Part shown: positions 1 to 8,934 of the stretch, piece by piece
Numbering within the stretch: position 1 is the stretch's first letter
Layout: each line of letters opens with the position of its first letter
Program-made: the position numbers and the translations under genes
Notes under the pieces: generated by a model
What the model saw: the letters and a program-made list of their open reading frames with translations, nothing else
What the model was told of the DNA's origin: nothing
Databases searched by the model: none
NCBI RefSeq assembly: GCF_000463015.1
Contig: NC_022247.1
Span: 3,658,001-3,722,000, forward strand
Source of the DNA: Variovorax paradoxus B4
Lineage (GTDB): Bacteria > Pseudomonadota > Gammaproteobacteria > Burkholderiales > Burkholderiaceae_C
Length of the DNA: 64,000 nt
Direction of reading: 5' to 3'

Positions 1-1183
1 CGGCAATCACCGAGAGCAGCGTCGACTTGCCCGCGCCGCTCGCACCGATCAACGCCACCCGCTCGCCGGGGACAATGGCCAGCGAGACATCGCTGAGCGC
101 AGGGATGCCGCTGCCGGAGTGCGCCGCGCTCAGGTGGACCAGGCTTACCGCGAAAGCCTTGCCGGGTTCGACGACGCCCGGCCGCGCCTCGTCAGGCGCC
201 AGGCGCGGCGCGAGGCGCCGGACCGCGAGCCAGGTGCGGCCGGCATCGAGCGCTCCGCGCCGCAGGGCCGCGAAAGGCTCCGTGGCCGTCAGGGCCACCA
301 GCAGCCCCAGTGCGGCGGCGGGTGCGCCGATGGCGCCCTCGCCCATGAGCGCGCCCACCGCCAGCAGCACGCCCACCAACGTCAGCGTGCCGGCCACGCC
401 GTAGGCGGCACCGGCCGAAGTCTCGAGCCTGTTCAGCGCGAGGTCGGCCTTGGCCAGGTGCGCGTCGGCGCTCATCAGTGCTTCGCGCTGGGCATCGGCA
501 CGCCCCGCCATCACCAGGTCGGTCTGGCCCGCGACGAGGTCGACGGTGCGCGCCCGCAGCGCCTCGATGCCATGTGCGCGGCGCACCGCCGGACGCCGGG
601 CCCGCCGCGCGATGAACAGTGCCAGGCCCCAGCCGACGGCCACCAGCCACAGCAGCAGCGCGAGCCCGACGCCGACGTGCATGAAGCCGAGCACCGCACC
701 CGCGAGCAGCGCCGCACCCAGCGCCGCGGCGGCGGGCACGAGCAGCCGCAGGTAGAGCGACTCCAGCGCATCGATGTCGGAAGTCAGCCGGAACAGCAGC
801 CGCGACGGCCGCATCGCCAGTTGGAGCGCCGCGCCGGGGCGTGCCCAGCCTCGGAACAGGCGCACGCGCAAGGCCGCGAGCACGCCGAAGGTCGCATCGT
901 GCGTGACCAGGCGCTCGCCGTAGCGCGATGCGGTGCGTCCCAGCGCCAGCAGCCGGATGCCGGCCGAGGGCATGAACACGTCGAAGGTGAAGGCCGTGGC
1001 CGCATGCAGACCCGCCAGCGCCGTCGCGGTGATGAACCAGCCCGACAGGCCGAGCAAGGCCATGCCCGCCAGCACGGTGGCCGCCGCCAGCAGACCGCCC
1101 CACAGCAGCGCGCGGGGCTGCGTTGCCAGGAACGGCCGCAGCACCAGCCGGAGCTCGCGCCAGTCGCTCTGAGACCTGCTCAT
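1..1183 (-). CDS. cydC: CydC, ABC exporter subunit (3' end cut by window edge)
   Basis: Inner-membrane ABC half-transporter of the CydDC family, which exports glutathione/cysteine to the periplasm and is needed for cytochrome bd and c assembly. The visible 394 codons start MSRSQSDWRELRLVLRPFL. They cover the six-helix membrane domain and enter the nucleotide-binding domain, with the Walker A GASGAGKS lying at the very left edge. The ATG at 1183-1181 overlaps the cydD stop (ATGA), so the two are translationally coupled. Roughly 150-170 residues (signature motif and Walker B) should lie outside the window. The family call is strong from the pairing with cydD and the helical N-terminal half; the transported thiol is family knowledge. 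Confidence 0.9.
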   Translation of the reverse strand, partial: MSRSQSDWRELRLVLRPFLATQPRALLWGGLLAAATVLAGMALLGLSGWFITATALAGLHAATAFTFDVFMPSAGIRLLALGRTASRYGERLVTHDATFGVLAALRVRLFRGWARPGAALQLAMRPSRLLFRLTSDIDALESLYLRLLVPAAAALGAALLAGAVLGFMHVGVGLALLLWLVAVGWGLALFIARRARRPAVRRAHGIEALRARTVDLVAGQTDLVMAGRADAQREALMSADAHLAKADLALNRLETSAGAAYGVAGTLTLVGVLLAVGALMGEGAIGAPAAALGLLVALTATEPFAALRRGALDAGRTWLAVRRLAPRLAPDEARPGVVEPGKAFAVSLVHLSAAHSGSGIPALSDVSLAIVPGERVALIGASGAGKSTLLSVIA

Positions 1184-2886
1184 GCTGCGCGCTCCAAGGC
1201 CGCATCGGCCGGCTCGGCATCGAGACAGATAGAGCGGTTCATGCGCGCCGCCAGCACCGGGTCATGCGTGGCGACGACCAGGGTCTTTCCGCGCGCCAGG
1301 CCCAGCAGCGCGTCGGCCACCTGGCTGGCGGTTTCGGTATCGAGGTGGGCGGTGGGCTCGTCCACCAGCAGCAGGTCGGCATGCCGATGGACGGCGATGC
1401 GCGCCAGCGCTAGGCGCACTGCCTCGCCGCCCGACAGGCCGATGCCACCCTCGCCCAGCGCCACGCCCGGATGCGCCTGCGCCACCGTATCGAGGGAGGC
1501 GAAGCGCATCGCGGCCGCAACCTGCGGTGCGCCCACGCCAGCGCGTCCGAGTGCGACGTTGGACTCGACCGAGCCCGCGAACACATGCGGCTTCTGTCCC
1601 ATCCAGGCGATGCGCTGGCGCAGCGCACCCACGGTGCGATCGGACAACGGCACGCCGCCGATGGAAATCTCGCCGCGCGTGGCTGGCAGCAGCCCCGCCA
1701 TCAGCGACAGCAGCGCCGTCTTGCCCGCGCCGCTCGCGCCCGTGAGCGCCACGTGCTCGCCGGCCGCAATGCGCAGGTCGAAGCCATCGAAGACTTGGCG
1801 CTCGTCGCCCGGCCATGCGAAATGCAGGCCGCGGATCACGATGGCGGGCGCGGAACCTGCGCGGGCCACGCCGGTCGCAGCACGTGCGACCGGCGCGTCC
1901 GCTCCAGGCAAGGGCAATGCGCGGGCGCGCAGCGCGTCGAGCGCCTGCAGTGCCGCCTCGCCGGCCGCGCGGTCGTGCCAGACCGCCGAGAGTTCGCGCA
2001 GCGGTTCGAAGAATGCCGGCGCGAGCAGCAGGACGAACAGCCCTTCCCCCAGGCTCAGCTGGCCTCCCCAGGCGCCGAATCCCAAGGTGCCCAGCAGGTG
2101 GAAACCGACGTACACCGCCACCATGGCAACGCCCAGCGCCGAGAAGAGCTCCAGCACCGCCGACGAGAGAAAGGCGATGCGCAACACCGCCATGGTCCGT
2201 TCCCGCAGCGCCTCTGCCGCCTGCCCGAGCCGCTCGGCGGCGGCATCCACCGCATCGAGCGCGCGCAGCGTGGCCAGCCCGCGCAGGCGGTCGAGCAGGA
2301 AGGCGTTCATGCCGCCCAACTCGACCATCTGTGCCTCGCTCGCCGCCTTGGCGCGCCAGCCGACGATGGCCATGAAAAGCGGGATGAGCGGGGCGGCAAC
2401 CAGCAGCACGAGTGCCGCAACCCATGAAAGGCTGGCCACTGCCACCAGGATGACGACCGGAACCACCATCGCGCGCCAGCGCGCGGGCCGGTAGCGCACG
2501 AGGTAAGGCACCAGCGCTTCCGCCTGTTCCGCGAGCACGCTGGCCGCACGCCCGGACGCGGCACGGTCGCGGTCCAGCGGCGAACCGGCCGCCAGCGCCA
2601 AGGCGGTTTGGGCGCGAAGCGCCGAGAGCTGCGCCCTGGCGTGCCCGAAGATGCGCCGTGCGCCCCATGCGTCGCAAACAGCCCGCAGCACGCCGAGCAG
2701 CAGGATGCCGCAAGCCGGCCACTGCACCGCCGAAATCCCCTGCCCCGATGCCAGCCCCTGCACGGCCATGGCCAAGAGCGCCGCCTGCGGAATCCACATG
2801 AGCGCCGCCATGCCTTGCACGAGGCTTGCGGCATCCGGCAGCGAGAAAACCTGCAGCGGCGACCGTGGCGGAGGATGCTTGATCAT
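1180..2886 (-). CDS. cydD: CydD, thiol reductant ABC exporter subunit
   Basis: Fused permease/ATPase (568 aa, usual family length) and partner of CydC in exporting reduced thiols to the periplasm. Six hydrophobic helices fill about residues 20-310. The ATPase domain follows with Walker A GASGAGKT, signature LSGGE, Walker B LLLVDEP and the H-loop ATHD. The ATG at 2886 has AAGGA directly against it, so the spacing is poor, and a start further in is possible. The stop overlaps the cydC start. No cydAB is visible in the window. Expression is probably controlled through the palindrome 19 nt upstream of the start. Confidence 0.9.
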   Translation of the reverse strand: MIKHPPPRSPLQVFSLPDAASLVQGMAALMWIPQAALLAMAVQGLASGQGISAVQWPACGILLLGVLRAVCDAWGARRIFGHARAQLSALRAQTALALAAGSPLDRDRAASGRAASVLAEQAEALVPYLVRYRPARWRAMVVPVVILVAVASLSWVAALVLLVAAPLIPLFMAIVGWRAKAASEAQMVELGGMNAFLLDRLRGLATLRALDAVDAAAERLGQAAEALRERTMAVLRIAFLSSAVLELFSALGVAMVAVYVGFHLLGTLGFGAWGGQLSLGEGLFVLLLAPAFFEPLRELSAVWHDRAAGEAALQALDALRARALPLPGADAPVARAATGVARAGSAPAIVIRGLHFAWPGDERQVFDGFDLRIAAGEHVALTGASGAGKTALLSLMAGLLPATRGEISIGGVPLSDRTVGALRQRIAWMGQKPHVFAGSVESNVALGRAGVGAPQVAAAMRFASLDTVAQAHPGVALGEGGIGLSGGEAVRLALARIAVHRHADLLLVDEPTAHLDTETASQVADALLGLARGKTLVVATHDPVLAARMNRSICLDAEPADAALERAA

Positions 2887-2904
2887 TCCTTGATATCTTG
2901 TATT

Positions 2905-2938
2905 TTCAGTATTTACTGAATATTCGCAATCTTATCAA
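2905..2938 (-). promoter_or_regulatory. Candidate cydDC promoter with overlapping palindromic operator
   Basis: On the minus strand a -35-like TTGATA (2938-2933) is followed after 17 nt by TAAATA (2915-2910), only a fair -10. Overlapping the -10 is a perfect inverted repeat, TTCAGTA-TT-TACTGAA (2905-2920), in an AT-rich patch that stands out from the GC-rich surroundings. The placement fits a repressor site. The regulator is not identifiable from the sequence. It is not a match to the FNR consensus TTGAT-N4-ATCAA. Confidence 0.45.
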
Positions 2939-2960
2939 AGATGGAAAATCCATGAAGCAA

Positions 2961-2980
2961 CCGGAGCGTGACTGCTCCGG
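2961..2980. terminator. Hairpin between the acyltransferase and cydD
   Basis: Perfect 7-bp inverted repeat CCGGAGC / GCTCCGG with a 6-nt loop, 50 nt beyond the stop of the acyltransferase gene in its direction of transcription. No clean T-run follows, so this is at best a weak terminator. Confidence 0.35.
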
Positions 2981-3030
2981 CGCCCACTTGCAACCATTTC
3001 AGCGAAAAAGACGCCGGCAGGCGGCTCGGG

Positions 3031-4143
3031 TCAGGACGGGACGAGCACCCCGCTCGCCAGCAGCGCCGCGAACAATGCGGCGACCGCGCGCCACGATGCC
3101 GGCCGCACCTCCACCCAGCGGTACAGCAGCAGCGCGGCCGCCACGGAAAGACCGAAGGTGGCGGCCATGCCCAGCGCATCGATCCAGGCCGCATGCGGGC
3201 CCATCTGGCCAACAGCGGCATTCGTGGCCAGGAGCACCGGAAAGTGAATCAGGAACAGCGAGTACGAGATGCGGCCCAAGCGCTGCAGGGGCATGGCCGC
3301 ATCCGGCCAGCGCCCGAGCGACAGCCAGCCCCGCCGCTGGGCAACGGCAATCAGCAACGCGCTCACGAGCGCAATGGCGATGCGGCTGCGCCAGTCGATG
3401 GCGAGTGCGCCCACGCCGGTCAGCGCCAGCAGCACGACGGCACTGCGCCAGGTGCTGGCCCGCGTGGCGCGTCCGATCCAGAAGGCCAGCATGCCGAGCC
3501 CGTAGGCGCCGAAGAAATAGAACGCCGTGTCGTCGAGATCGGCATTGCGGTTGAAGAGCACCAGCGAGGTGGTGGCCACCGCCAGCACCAACGCCACGGG
3601 AATCCAGCGCTCGCGCGAGACCGCCGCAGCCGGCACCGGCGCCCGCCGCAGCATGGCGGGAAGCCCCATGAGCGTGAGCGCCAGCACGAACAGCTGGAAG
3701 TCGATGGCCACGTACCAGACGCCCGTGGACAGCGCCTCGTAGCCCAGCAGATCCTGCATCAGCAATCCGTGCGCGAGCAGCTGGCCGATGCTCGGCGATG
3801 CCGGCACGTCGTCGCCGGTCATCCAGGGACGCACGAGGGCCGCCACCAGCACGCACACCGTGAGCGCCGCCAGGTAAGGCATGACCAAGCGGCCGTAGCG
3901 CTGCAGGATGCGCGCCATCGGCCGGTCGACGCGCAGCACGCCGTCGGGCGCGAGGCTCGCCGCCGCAAGGAAGCCGGCAATCACCAGGAAAATCTGCACC
4001 GCGAGCCGGCCGTCATCGGCCAGCCAGCCCAGGAAGCCCGGTGCCAGGAGAAAAGCGCCCACCGGCATCGTGCCGTAGCGCGACAGGTGGTGCCCGACGA
4101 TCACCGCACAGGCAATGCCTTTGGCGATGTCGAGCAGCGGCAT
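3031..4143 (-). CDS. Acyltransferase family 3 (OafA/YrhL-like) membrane protein
   Basis: Integral membrane acyltransferase of 370 aa that probably O-acylates a surface glycan or lipid. It has about ten hydrophobic segments. The N-terminus MPLLDIAKGIACAVIVGHH carries the family's early motif with the catalytic-type His pair, and the C-terminus has the typical SYSLFLIHFP block. The ATG at 4143 is used here. A TTG at 4197 overlapping the preceding gene's stop (TTGA) would add 18 residues and couple translation; the sequence does not decide between them. It is the last gene of the etfBA / acyl-CoA dehydrogenase / flavoprotein series and its acceptor is unknown. Confidence 0.85.
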   Translation of the reverse strand: MPLLDIAKGIACAVIVGHHLSRYGTMPVGAFLLAPGFLGWLADDGRLAVQIFLVIAGFLAAASLAPDGVLRVDRPMARILQRYGRLVMPYLAALTVCVLVAALVRPWMTGDDVPASPSIGQLLAHGLLMQDLLGYEALSTGVWYVAIDFQLFVLALTLMGLPAMLRRAPVPAAAVSRERWIPVALVLAVATTSLVLFNRNADLDDTAFYFFGAYGLGMLAFWIGRATRASTWRSAVVLLALTGVGALAIDWRSRIAIALVSALLIAVAQRRGWLSLGRWPDAAMPLQRLGRISYSLFLIHFPVLLATNAAVGQMGPHAAWIDALGMAATFGLSVAAALLLYRWVEVRPASWRAVAALFAALLASGVLVPS

Positions 4144-4193
4144 TCGCCCGCGCTGCGCGGGCTCCGCGGCAGGCACCGGGTTGCGCGTGCCGT

Positions 4194-5156
4194 TCAAAGT
4201 GCGAGCCGCTGCCTTGCTTCCTGGTACTCGCGCTTGAGCTTTTCGATGAACGCGGCCGCGCTGGCCACTTCGGTGACGGCGCCGATGCCCTGGCCCGAGC
4301 CCCAGATGTCTTTCCAGGCCTTGGCCTTGCTGCCCTCGCCGCCGCCGAAGTTCATGGTCTTGACGTCGCCTTCGGGCAGGTTGGCCGGGTCCATGCCGGC
4401 CTTGACGATGCTGGGCGCGAGATAGTTGCCGTGCACGCCGGTGAAGAGGCTCGAATAGACGATGTCGTCGGAGGTGCCGTCGACGATGGCCTGCTTGTAG
4501 TCTTCGCTGGCGCGCGCTTCCTCGGTGGCGATGAAGGCGGTGCCGATGTAGGCGAAGTCGGCACCCATGGCCTGCGCCGCGAGCACCGCGCCGCCGGTGG
4601 CGATGGAGCCCGACAGCGCGATGGGGCCGTCGAACCACTGGCGGATTTCCTGCACCAGCGCGAACGGGCTCTTCACGCCCGCATGGCCGCCGGCGCCGGC
4701 CGCCACGGCAATGATGCCGTCGGCGCCCTTCTCGATCGCCTTCTGCGCGAACTTGTTGTTGATGATGTCGTGCAGCGTGACGCCGCCGTAGCTGTGCACC
4801 GCGTCGTTCACGTCGGTGCGCGCGCCCAACGAGGTGATGACGATCGGCACCTTGTACTTCACGACCATCTCCATGTCGTGCTCGAGCCGGTCGTTGCTCT
4901 TGTGCACGATCTGGTTGATGGCGAACGGCGCGGCGGGCTTGTCCGGATTGGCCTTGTTGTAGGCAGCGAGCTCCTCGGTGATCTCGGCCAGCCAGTCTTC
5001 GAGCTGCGCCGCGGGGCGCGCGTTGAGCGCCGGCATCGAGCCGACCACACCCGCCTTGCATTGCGCAATCACGAGCTTGGGGTTGCTGATGATGAACAGC
5101 GGCGAGCCGATGATCGGCAGCGGCAGGTTCGCGAGGACGGGGGGCAGCTTGGACAT
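4194..5156 (-). CDS. Nitronate monooxygenase-family FMN protein
   Basis: TIM-barrel FMN enzyme of 320 aa, related to 2-nitropropane dioxygenase / nitronate monooxygenase, which oxidises nitronates. Visible motifs are the N-terminal substrate/flavin segment (LPIIGSPLFIISNPKLV), the catalytic-His loop AAGAGGHAG and the phosphate-binding run ALSGSIATGGAVLAAQAMGA. The start ATG is preceded by a good GGAGACG ribosome site. Its place behind an acyl-CoA dehydrogenase and ETF genes suggests a role beside acyl-CoA oxidation. Homologues are often over-annotated as 2-nitropropane dioxygenase, so the substrate is open. Confidence 0.85.
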   Translation of the reverse strand: MSKLPPVLANLPLPIIGSPLFIISNPKLVIAQCKAGVVGSMPALNARPAAQLEDWLAEITEELAAYNKANPDKPAAPFAINQIVHKSNDRLEHDMEMVVKYKVPIVITSLGARTDVNDAVHSYGGVTLHDIINNKFAQKAIEKGADGIIAVAAGAGGHAGVKSPFALVQEIRQWFDGPIALSGSIATGGAVLAAQAMGADFAYIGTAFIATEEARASEDYKQAIVDGTSDDIVYSSLFTGVHGNYLAPSIVKAGMDPANLPEGDVKTMNFGGGEGSKAKAWKDIWGSGQGIGAVTEVASAAAFIEKLKREYQEARQRLAL

Positions 5157-5235
5157 GTCGTCTCCGGAGATGGGTTCGGTTTTATAAGAGAGGAAGGCCC
5201 CTGTCGCCGGTCAGGTGGGCGACACGGGCGTTGAC

Positions 5236-7026
5236 TCAGAACGCGTCGAGCGCCAGGGACGTGACGCTCTCGGCACCGTCGACGATGCTGTCGCGGATGC
5301 CCGGCACCTTGTTCAGGATGTGCTCGGCGTAGAAGCGCGCGGTCGCGATCTTGGCGAGCATGAAGTCGGTGTCGAAGCTGCGCGAGGCGAGGTCCTCGGC
5401 AATGATCAGCGAGCGTGCGAGCTGCCAGCCGGCCACGAGGTTGCCCGCGAGCATCAGGTAGGGCACGCTGCCCGCGAATACGGCGTTGGGCGAGGCCTTG
5501 GTCTGGCCTGCGACGAAATCGACCACGTCGACGAACGCCAGGCGGGCAGCCTTCAGGCGCTTGAGCACGGCGGCGGCAGCGGGGCTGTCGCTCTTGGCAA
5601 GCTCGGCTTCGGTCTTCTCGATCTGCGCGGCAATCGCCTTGGCGGTCTGGCCGCCGTCGCGCGCGGTCTTGCGGCCCACGAGATCGTTGGCCTGGATGGC
5701 GGTGGTGCCTTCGTAGATCGTGAGGATCTTGGCGTCGCGGTAGTACTGCGCCGCGCCGGTCTCTTCGATGAAGCCCATGCCGCCGTGCACCTGCACGCCC
5801 AGCGAAGTCACTTCCAGGCTCATCTCGGTGCTGTAGCCCTTGACCAGCGGCACCATGAATTCGTAGAAGGCCTGGTTCTGCTTGCGCGCCTCGGCATCGG
5901 GGTGGTGGTGCGCGGCGTCGTACGCGGCGGCGGCCACCGAAGCCATCGCGCGGCAGCCTTCGGTGTAGGCGCGCATCGTCATCAGCATGCGCTTGACGTC
6001 GGGGTGGTGAATGATGGGCGCGCTCGCGTTGATCGAACCGTCGACCGGGCGGCTCTGCACGCGGTCTTTCGCGTAGGCCACGGCATGTTGATAAGCGCGC
6101 TCGGCGATCGCGATGCCCTGCATGCCCACGGCGTAGCGGGCCGAGTTCATCATGATGAACATGTACTCCAGGCCGCGGTTCTCCTGGCCAACGAGATACC
6201 CGACGGCACCGCCGTTGTCGCCGTACTGCAGCACCGCAGTGGGCGAGGCCTTGATGCCCAACTTGTGCTCGATGCTCACGCAGTGCACGTCGTTGCGTTC
6301 GCTCAAGCGACCGTCCTTGCCGACGATGAACTTGGGCACCACGAACAGGCTGATGCCCTTCACGCCTTCGGGCGCGCCGGTCACGCGGGCCAGCACGAGG
6401 TGCACGATGTTCTCGGCCATGTCGTGCTCACCGTAGGTGATGAAGATCTTGGTGCCGAACACCTTGTAAGTGCCGTCGGGCTGCGCCTCGGCGCGGCTGC
6501 GCACCATGGCGAGGTCGCTGCCGGCCTGCGGTTCGGTGAGGTTCATGGTGCCGGTCCACTGGCCGCTCACCAGCTTCTCGAGATACACCGCCTTGAGCTC
6601 GTCGGAGCCGGCCGTGAGCAGCGCCTCGATGGCGCCGTCACTCAGGAGCGGGCACAGCGCGAAGCTCATGTTGGCCGAATTGAGCATCTCGCCGCAGGCC
6701 GCGCCGATGGTCTTGGGCAGGCCCTGCCCGCCGAAGTCCGCCGGATGCTGCAGGCCCTGCCAGCCGCCCGACACGTACTGCGCAAAGGCTTCCTTGAAGC
6801 CCGGCGTGGTCGTGACGGCGCCGTCCTTGAAGGACGACGGGTTGCGGTCGCCCGCCACGTTCAGCGGCGCCACCACGTCCTGGTTGAAGCGCGCGCATTC
6901 CTCGAGCACGGCCTGCGCGGTTTCGAGGCCGGCGTCCTCGAAGCCGGGCAGCTTGGCGATCTCGCCGATGTTGGCCAGGTGTTCGATATCGAACAGCATG
7001 TCCTTGAGGGGGGCGGTGTAGCTCAT
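5236..7026 (-). CDS. Acyl-CoA dehydrogenase (long form with C-terminal extension)
   Basis: FAD acyl-CoA dehydrogenase of 596 aa, of the long subfamily that includes methylmercaptopropionyl-CoA dehydrogenases (DmdC-like). It oxidises an acyl-CoA to enoyl-CoA and passes electrons to ETF. Motifs include MNLTEPQAGSD (FAD-side loop), GVQVHGGMGFIEE and TIYEGTTAIQANDL, whose Glu is the usual catalytic base. About 130 residues beyond the core form the extra C-terminal helical domain. It follows etfBA directly, so donor and acceptor are encoded together. The substrate chain cannot be read from sequence. Confidence 0.92.
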   Translation of the reverse strand: MSYTAPLKDMLFDIEHLANIGEIAKLPGFEDAGLETAQAVLEECARFNQDVVAPLNVAGDRNPSSFKDGAVTTTPGFKEAFAQYVSGGWQGLQHPADFGGQGLPKTIGAACGEMLNSANMSFALCPLLSDGAIEALLTAGSDELKAVYLEKLVSGQWTGTMNLTEPQAGSDLAMVRSRAEAQPDGTYKVFGTKIFITYGEHDMAENIVHLVLARVTGAPEGVKGISLFVVPKFIVGKDGRLSERNDVHCVSIEHKLGIKASPTAVLQYGDNGGAVGYLVGQENRGLEYMFIMMNSARYAVGMQGIAIAERAYQHAVAYAKDRVQSRPVDGSINASAPIIHHPDVKRMLMTMRAYTEGCRAMASVAAAAYDAAHHHPDAEARKQNQAFYEFMVPLVKGYSTEMSLEVTSLGVQVHGGMGFIEETGAAQYYRDAKILTIYEGTTAIQANDLVGRKTARDGGQTAKAIAAQIEKTEAELAKSDSPAAAAVLKRLKAARLAFVDVVDFVAGQTKASPNAVFAGSVPYLMLAGNLVAGWQLARSLIIAEDLASRSFDTDFMLAKIATARFYAEHILNKVPGIRDSIVDGAESVTSLALDAF

Positions 7027-7100
7027 GTCATGTCTCCAGATACAGCGGATACGAAAAGGGCATCGCGAACGATGCCCTCCGGCTCAGTGCGGCGTTGCGA

Positions 7101-8033
7101 TCAGAGCGCCTTGACGAGTTCCGGCACGGCCGTGAACAGGTCGGCCACGAGGCCATAGTCGGCCACGCTGAAGATCGGCGCCTCTTCGTCCTTGTTGATC
7201 GCCACGATCACCTTGGAGTCCTTCATGCCGGCCAGATGCTGGATCGCCCCCGAGATGCCGCAGGCGATGTACAGCTGCGGCGCCACGATCTTGCCGGTCT
7301 GGCCCACCTGCCAGTCGTTCGGCGCGTAGCCCGCATCCACCGCGGCGCGGCTGGCACCCAGGCCCGCGTTGAGCTTGTCGGCCAGAGGGGCCATCACTTC
7401 GGTGAACTTCTCCGCGCTGCCCAGCGCCCGGCCACCCGAGACGATGATCTTGGCGGCCGTCAGTTCCGGGCGTTCGCTCTTGGTGACTTCGCGGCCCACG
7501 AAACTCGACTTGCCGCTGTCGGCCACGCCTTCGGCGGTTTCGACCGAGGCGCTGCCGCCGGTGGCGGCTGCCGCGTCGAAGCCGGTCGTGCGCACGGTGA
7601 TCACCTTGATCGCGTCGCTGCTCTGTACCGTGGCGATGGCGTTGCCGGCATAGATCGGGCGCTCGAAGGTGTCCGGGCTGTCGACCTTGGTGATGTCGCT
7701 GATCTGGGCCACGTCCAGCTTGGCGGCCACGCGCGGGGCGACGTTCTTGCCGTTGGCGGTCGAGGGGAACAGGATGTGGCTGTAGTTGCCGGCAATGGCC
7801 AACACCTGGGCGGCGACGTTCTCGGCCAGGTTCTCCGCCAGGCTGGGGCTGTCGGCCACGATGACCTTGGCCACGCCCGCGATCTGCGCGGCGGCCTTGC
7901 CGGCTTCGGCGGCGTTGGCACCGGCCACGAGCACGTGGACGTCGCCGCCGCAGGCCAGCGCCGCGGTCACGGTGTTGAGGGTCGCGGGCTTGACGGTCGC
8001 GTGGTCGTGTTCGGCAATAACTAGTGCGGTCAT
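7101..8033 (-). CDS. etfA: Electron transfer flavoprotein alpha subunit
   Basis: ETF alpha (310 aa, FixB family), which with EtfB accepts electrons from acyl-CoA dehydrogenases and passes them to ETF-quinone oxidoreductase. The FAD-binding C-terminal domain is clear, with [31 protein letters not shown] and [14 protein letters not shown]. The start lies 13 nt after the etfB stop and the acyl-CoA dehydrogenase follows 74 nt on, so the three are almost certainly cotranscribed. Confidence 0.96.
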   Translation of the reverse strand: MTALVIAEHDHATVKPATLNTVTAALACGGDVHVLVAGANAAEAGKAAAQIAGVAKVIVADSPSLAENLAENVAAQVLAIAGNYSHILFPSTANGKNVAPRVAAKLDVAQISDITKVDSPDTFERPIYAGNAIATVQSSDAIKVITVRTTGFDAAAATGGSASVETAEGVADSGKSSFVGREVTKSERPELTAAKIIVSGGRALGSAEKFTEVMAPLADKLNAGLGASRAAVDAGYAPNDWQVGQTGKIVAPQLYIACGISGAIQHLAGMKDSKVIVAINKDEEAPIFSVADYGLVADLFTAVPELVKAL

Positions 8034-8046
8034 GTCGTTGTCTTCC

Positions 8047-8796
8047 TCAGATCACTTTGGCTTCGTTCTTGAGCTTGTCCACCAGGGCGGCGACGTCGGG
8101 CACCTTGATGCCGGCGCCGCGCTTGGGCGGCTCGCTGACCTTGAGGGTCTTCAGGCGGGGCTTCACATCGACACCCAGGTCTTCGGGCTTGAAGACGTCG
8201 AGCGTCTTCTTCTTGGCTTTCATGATGTTGGGCAAGGTGACGTAGCGCGGCTCGTTCAGGCGCAGGTCGGTGGTGATGACCGCCGGCAGGCTGAGCGTGA
8301 GGGTTTCCAGGCCGCCGTCGACTTCGCGGGTCACGGTGGCCTTGCCGTCGGCCACTTCGACCTTGGAGGCGAAGGTGGCTTGCGGCAGGTCGGCCAGCGC
8401 GGCGAGCATCTGGCCGGTCTGGTTGGCGTCGTCGTCGATGGCCTGCTTGCCGAGGATGACGAGCTGGGGCTGTTCCTTGTCGACCAGGGCCTTCAGGAGC
8501 TTGGCCACGGCCAGGGGCTGCAGCTCTTCGGTGGTCTCGACCAGGATGCCGCGGTCGGCACCGATGGCCATGGCGGTGCGCAGGGTTTCCTGGCACTTGG
8601 CATCGCCGCAGGAGACGGCGATCACCTCGGTGACCACGCCCTTTTCCTTCAGGCGCACGGCTTCTTCCACCGCGATCTCGTCGAAGGGGTTCATGCTCAT
8701 CTTGACGTTGGCAATGTCCACTCCGGTGCCGTCGCTCTTCACGCGCACCTTGACGTTGTAATCGACGACCCGTTTGACAGGCACTAGAACCTTCAT
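8047..8796 (-). CDS. etfB: Electron transfer flavoprotein beta subunit
   Basis: ETF beta (249 aa, FixA family) starting [19 protein letters not shown]. It has the AMP-binding region and the conserved recognition-loop-like [12 protein letters not shown] that docks with partner dehydrogenases. The start ATG has GGAG 9 nt upstream. It is the first gene of the etfB-etfA-dehydrogenase operon. Confidence 0.96.
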   Translation of the reverse strand: MKVLVPVKRVVDYNVKVRVKSDGTGVDIANVKMSMNPFDEIAVEEAVRLKEKGVVTEVIAVSCGDAKCQETLRTAMAIGADRGILVETTEELQPLAVAKLLKALVDKEQPQLVILGKQAIDDDANQTGQMLAALADLPQATFASKVEVADGKATVTREVDGGLETLTLSLPAVITTDLRLNEPRYVTLPNIMKAKKKTLDVFKPEDLGVDVKPRLKTLKVSEPPKRGAGIKVPDVAALVDKLKNEAKVI

Positions 8797-8847
8797 TGAC
8801 TTGACTCCATTGGGATTGCAAAAAGGGGGCTTCGAGGGCAGCCGGTC

Positions 8848-8853
8848 ATTTTA
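8848..8853 (-). promoter_or_regulatory. Candidate -10 element for etfBA
   Basis: TAAAAT on the minus strand, 52 nt before the etfB start, is a 5/6 match to the sigma-70 -10. No convincing -35 lies 16-18 nt upstream. Only this hexamer supports the call. Confidence 0.3.
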
Positions 8854-8934
8854 GGGTCCGACCTTTGCCGCACCTGCGCTCATGGCGACTGGCACCGCGG
8901 GGCAACAAAAAAGAACGACCGTGCTTTTTCGTGA

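Noticed and set aside
119..2494. Very long open frame on the plus strand opposite cydC/cydD
   Set aside because: Its translation is Arg/Ala/Ser/Gln-rich with no domain, while the minus strand encodes clear CydC/CydD motifs. GC-rich third positions keep such antisense frames open.
2881..2940. FNR/Anr box upstream of cydD
   Set aside because: TTGAT-like words occur, but none pairs with ATCAA at the 4-nt spacing.
4144..5061. Apparent N-terminal extension fusing the acyltransferase with upstream sequence
   Set aside because: The extension is an out-of-frame reading of the flavoprotein gene, and the acyltransferase motif begins right at the ATG at 4143.
8881..8934. Terminator after the MscS-family gene
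   Set aside because: Only an AAAAAG/CTTTTT stem is present; the T-run is part of the weak A-T stem, so an intrinsic terminator is not convincing.
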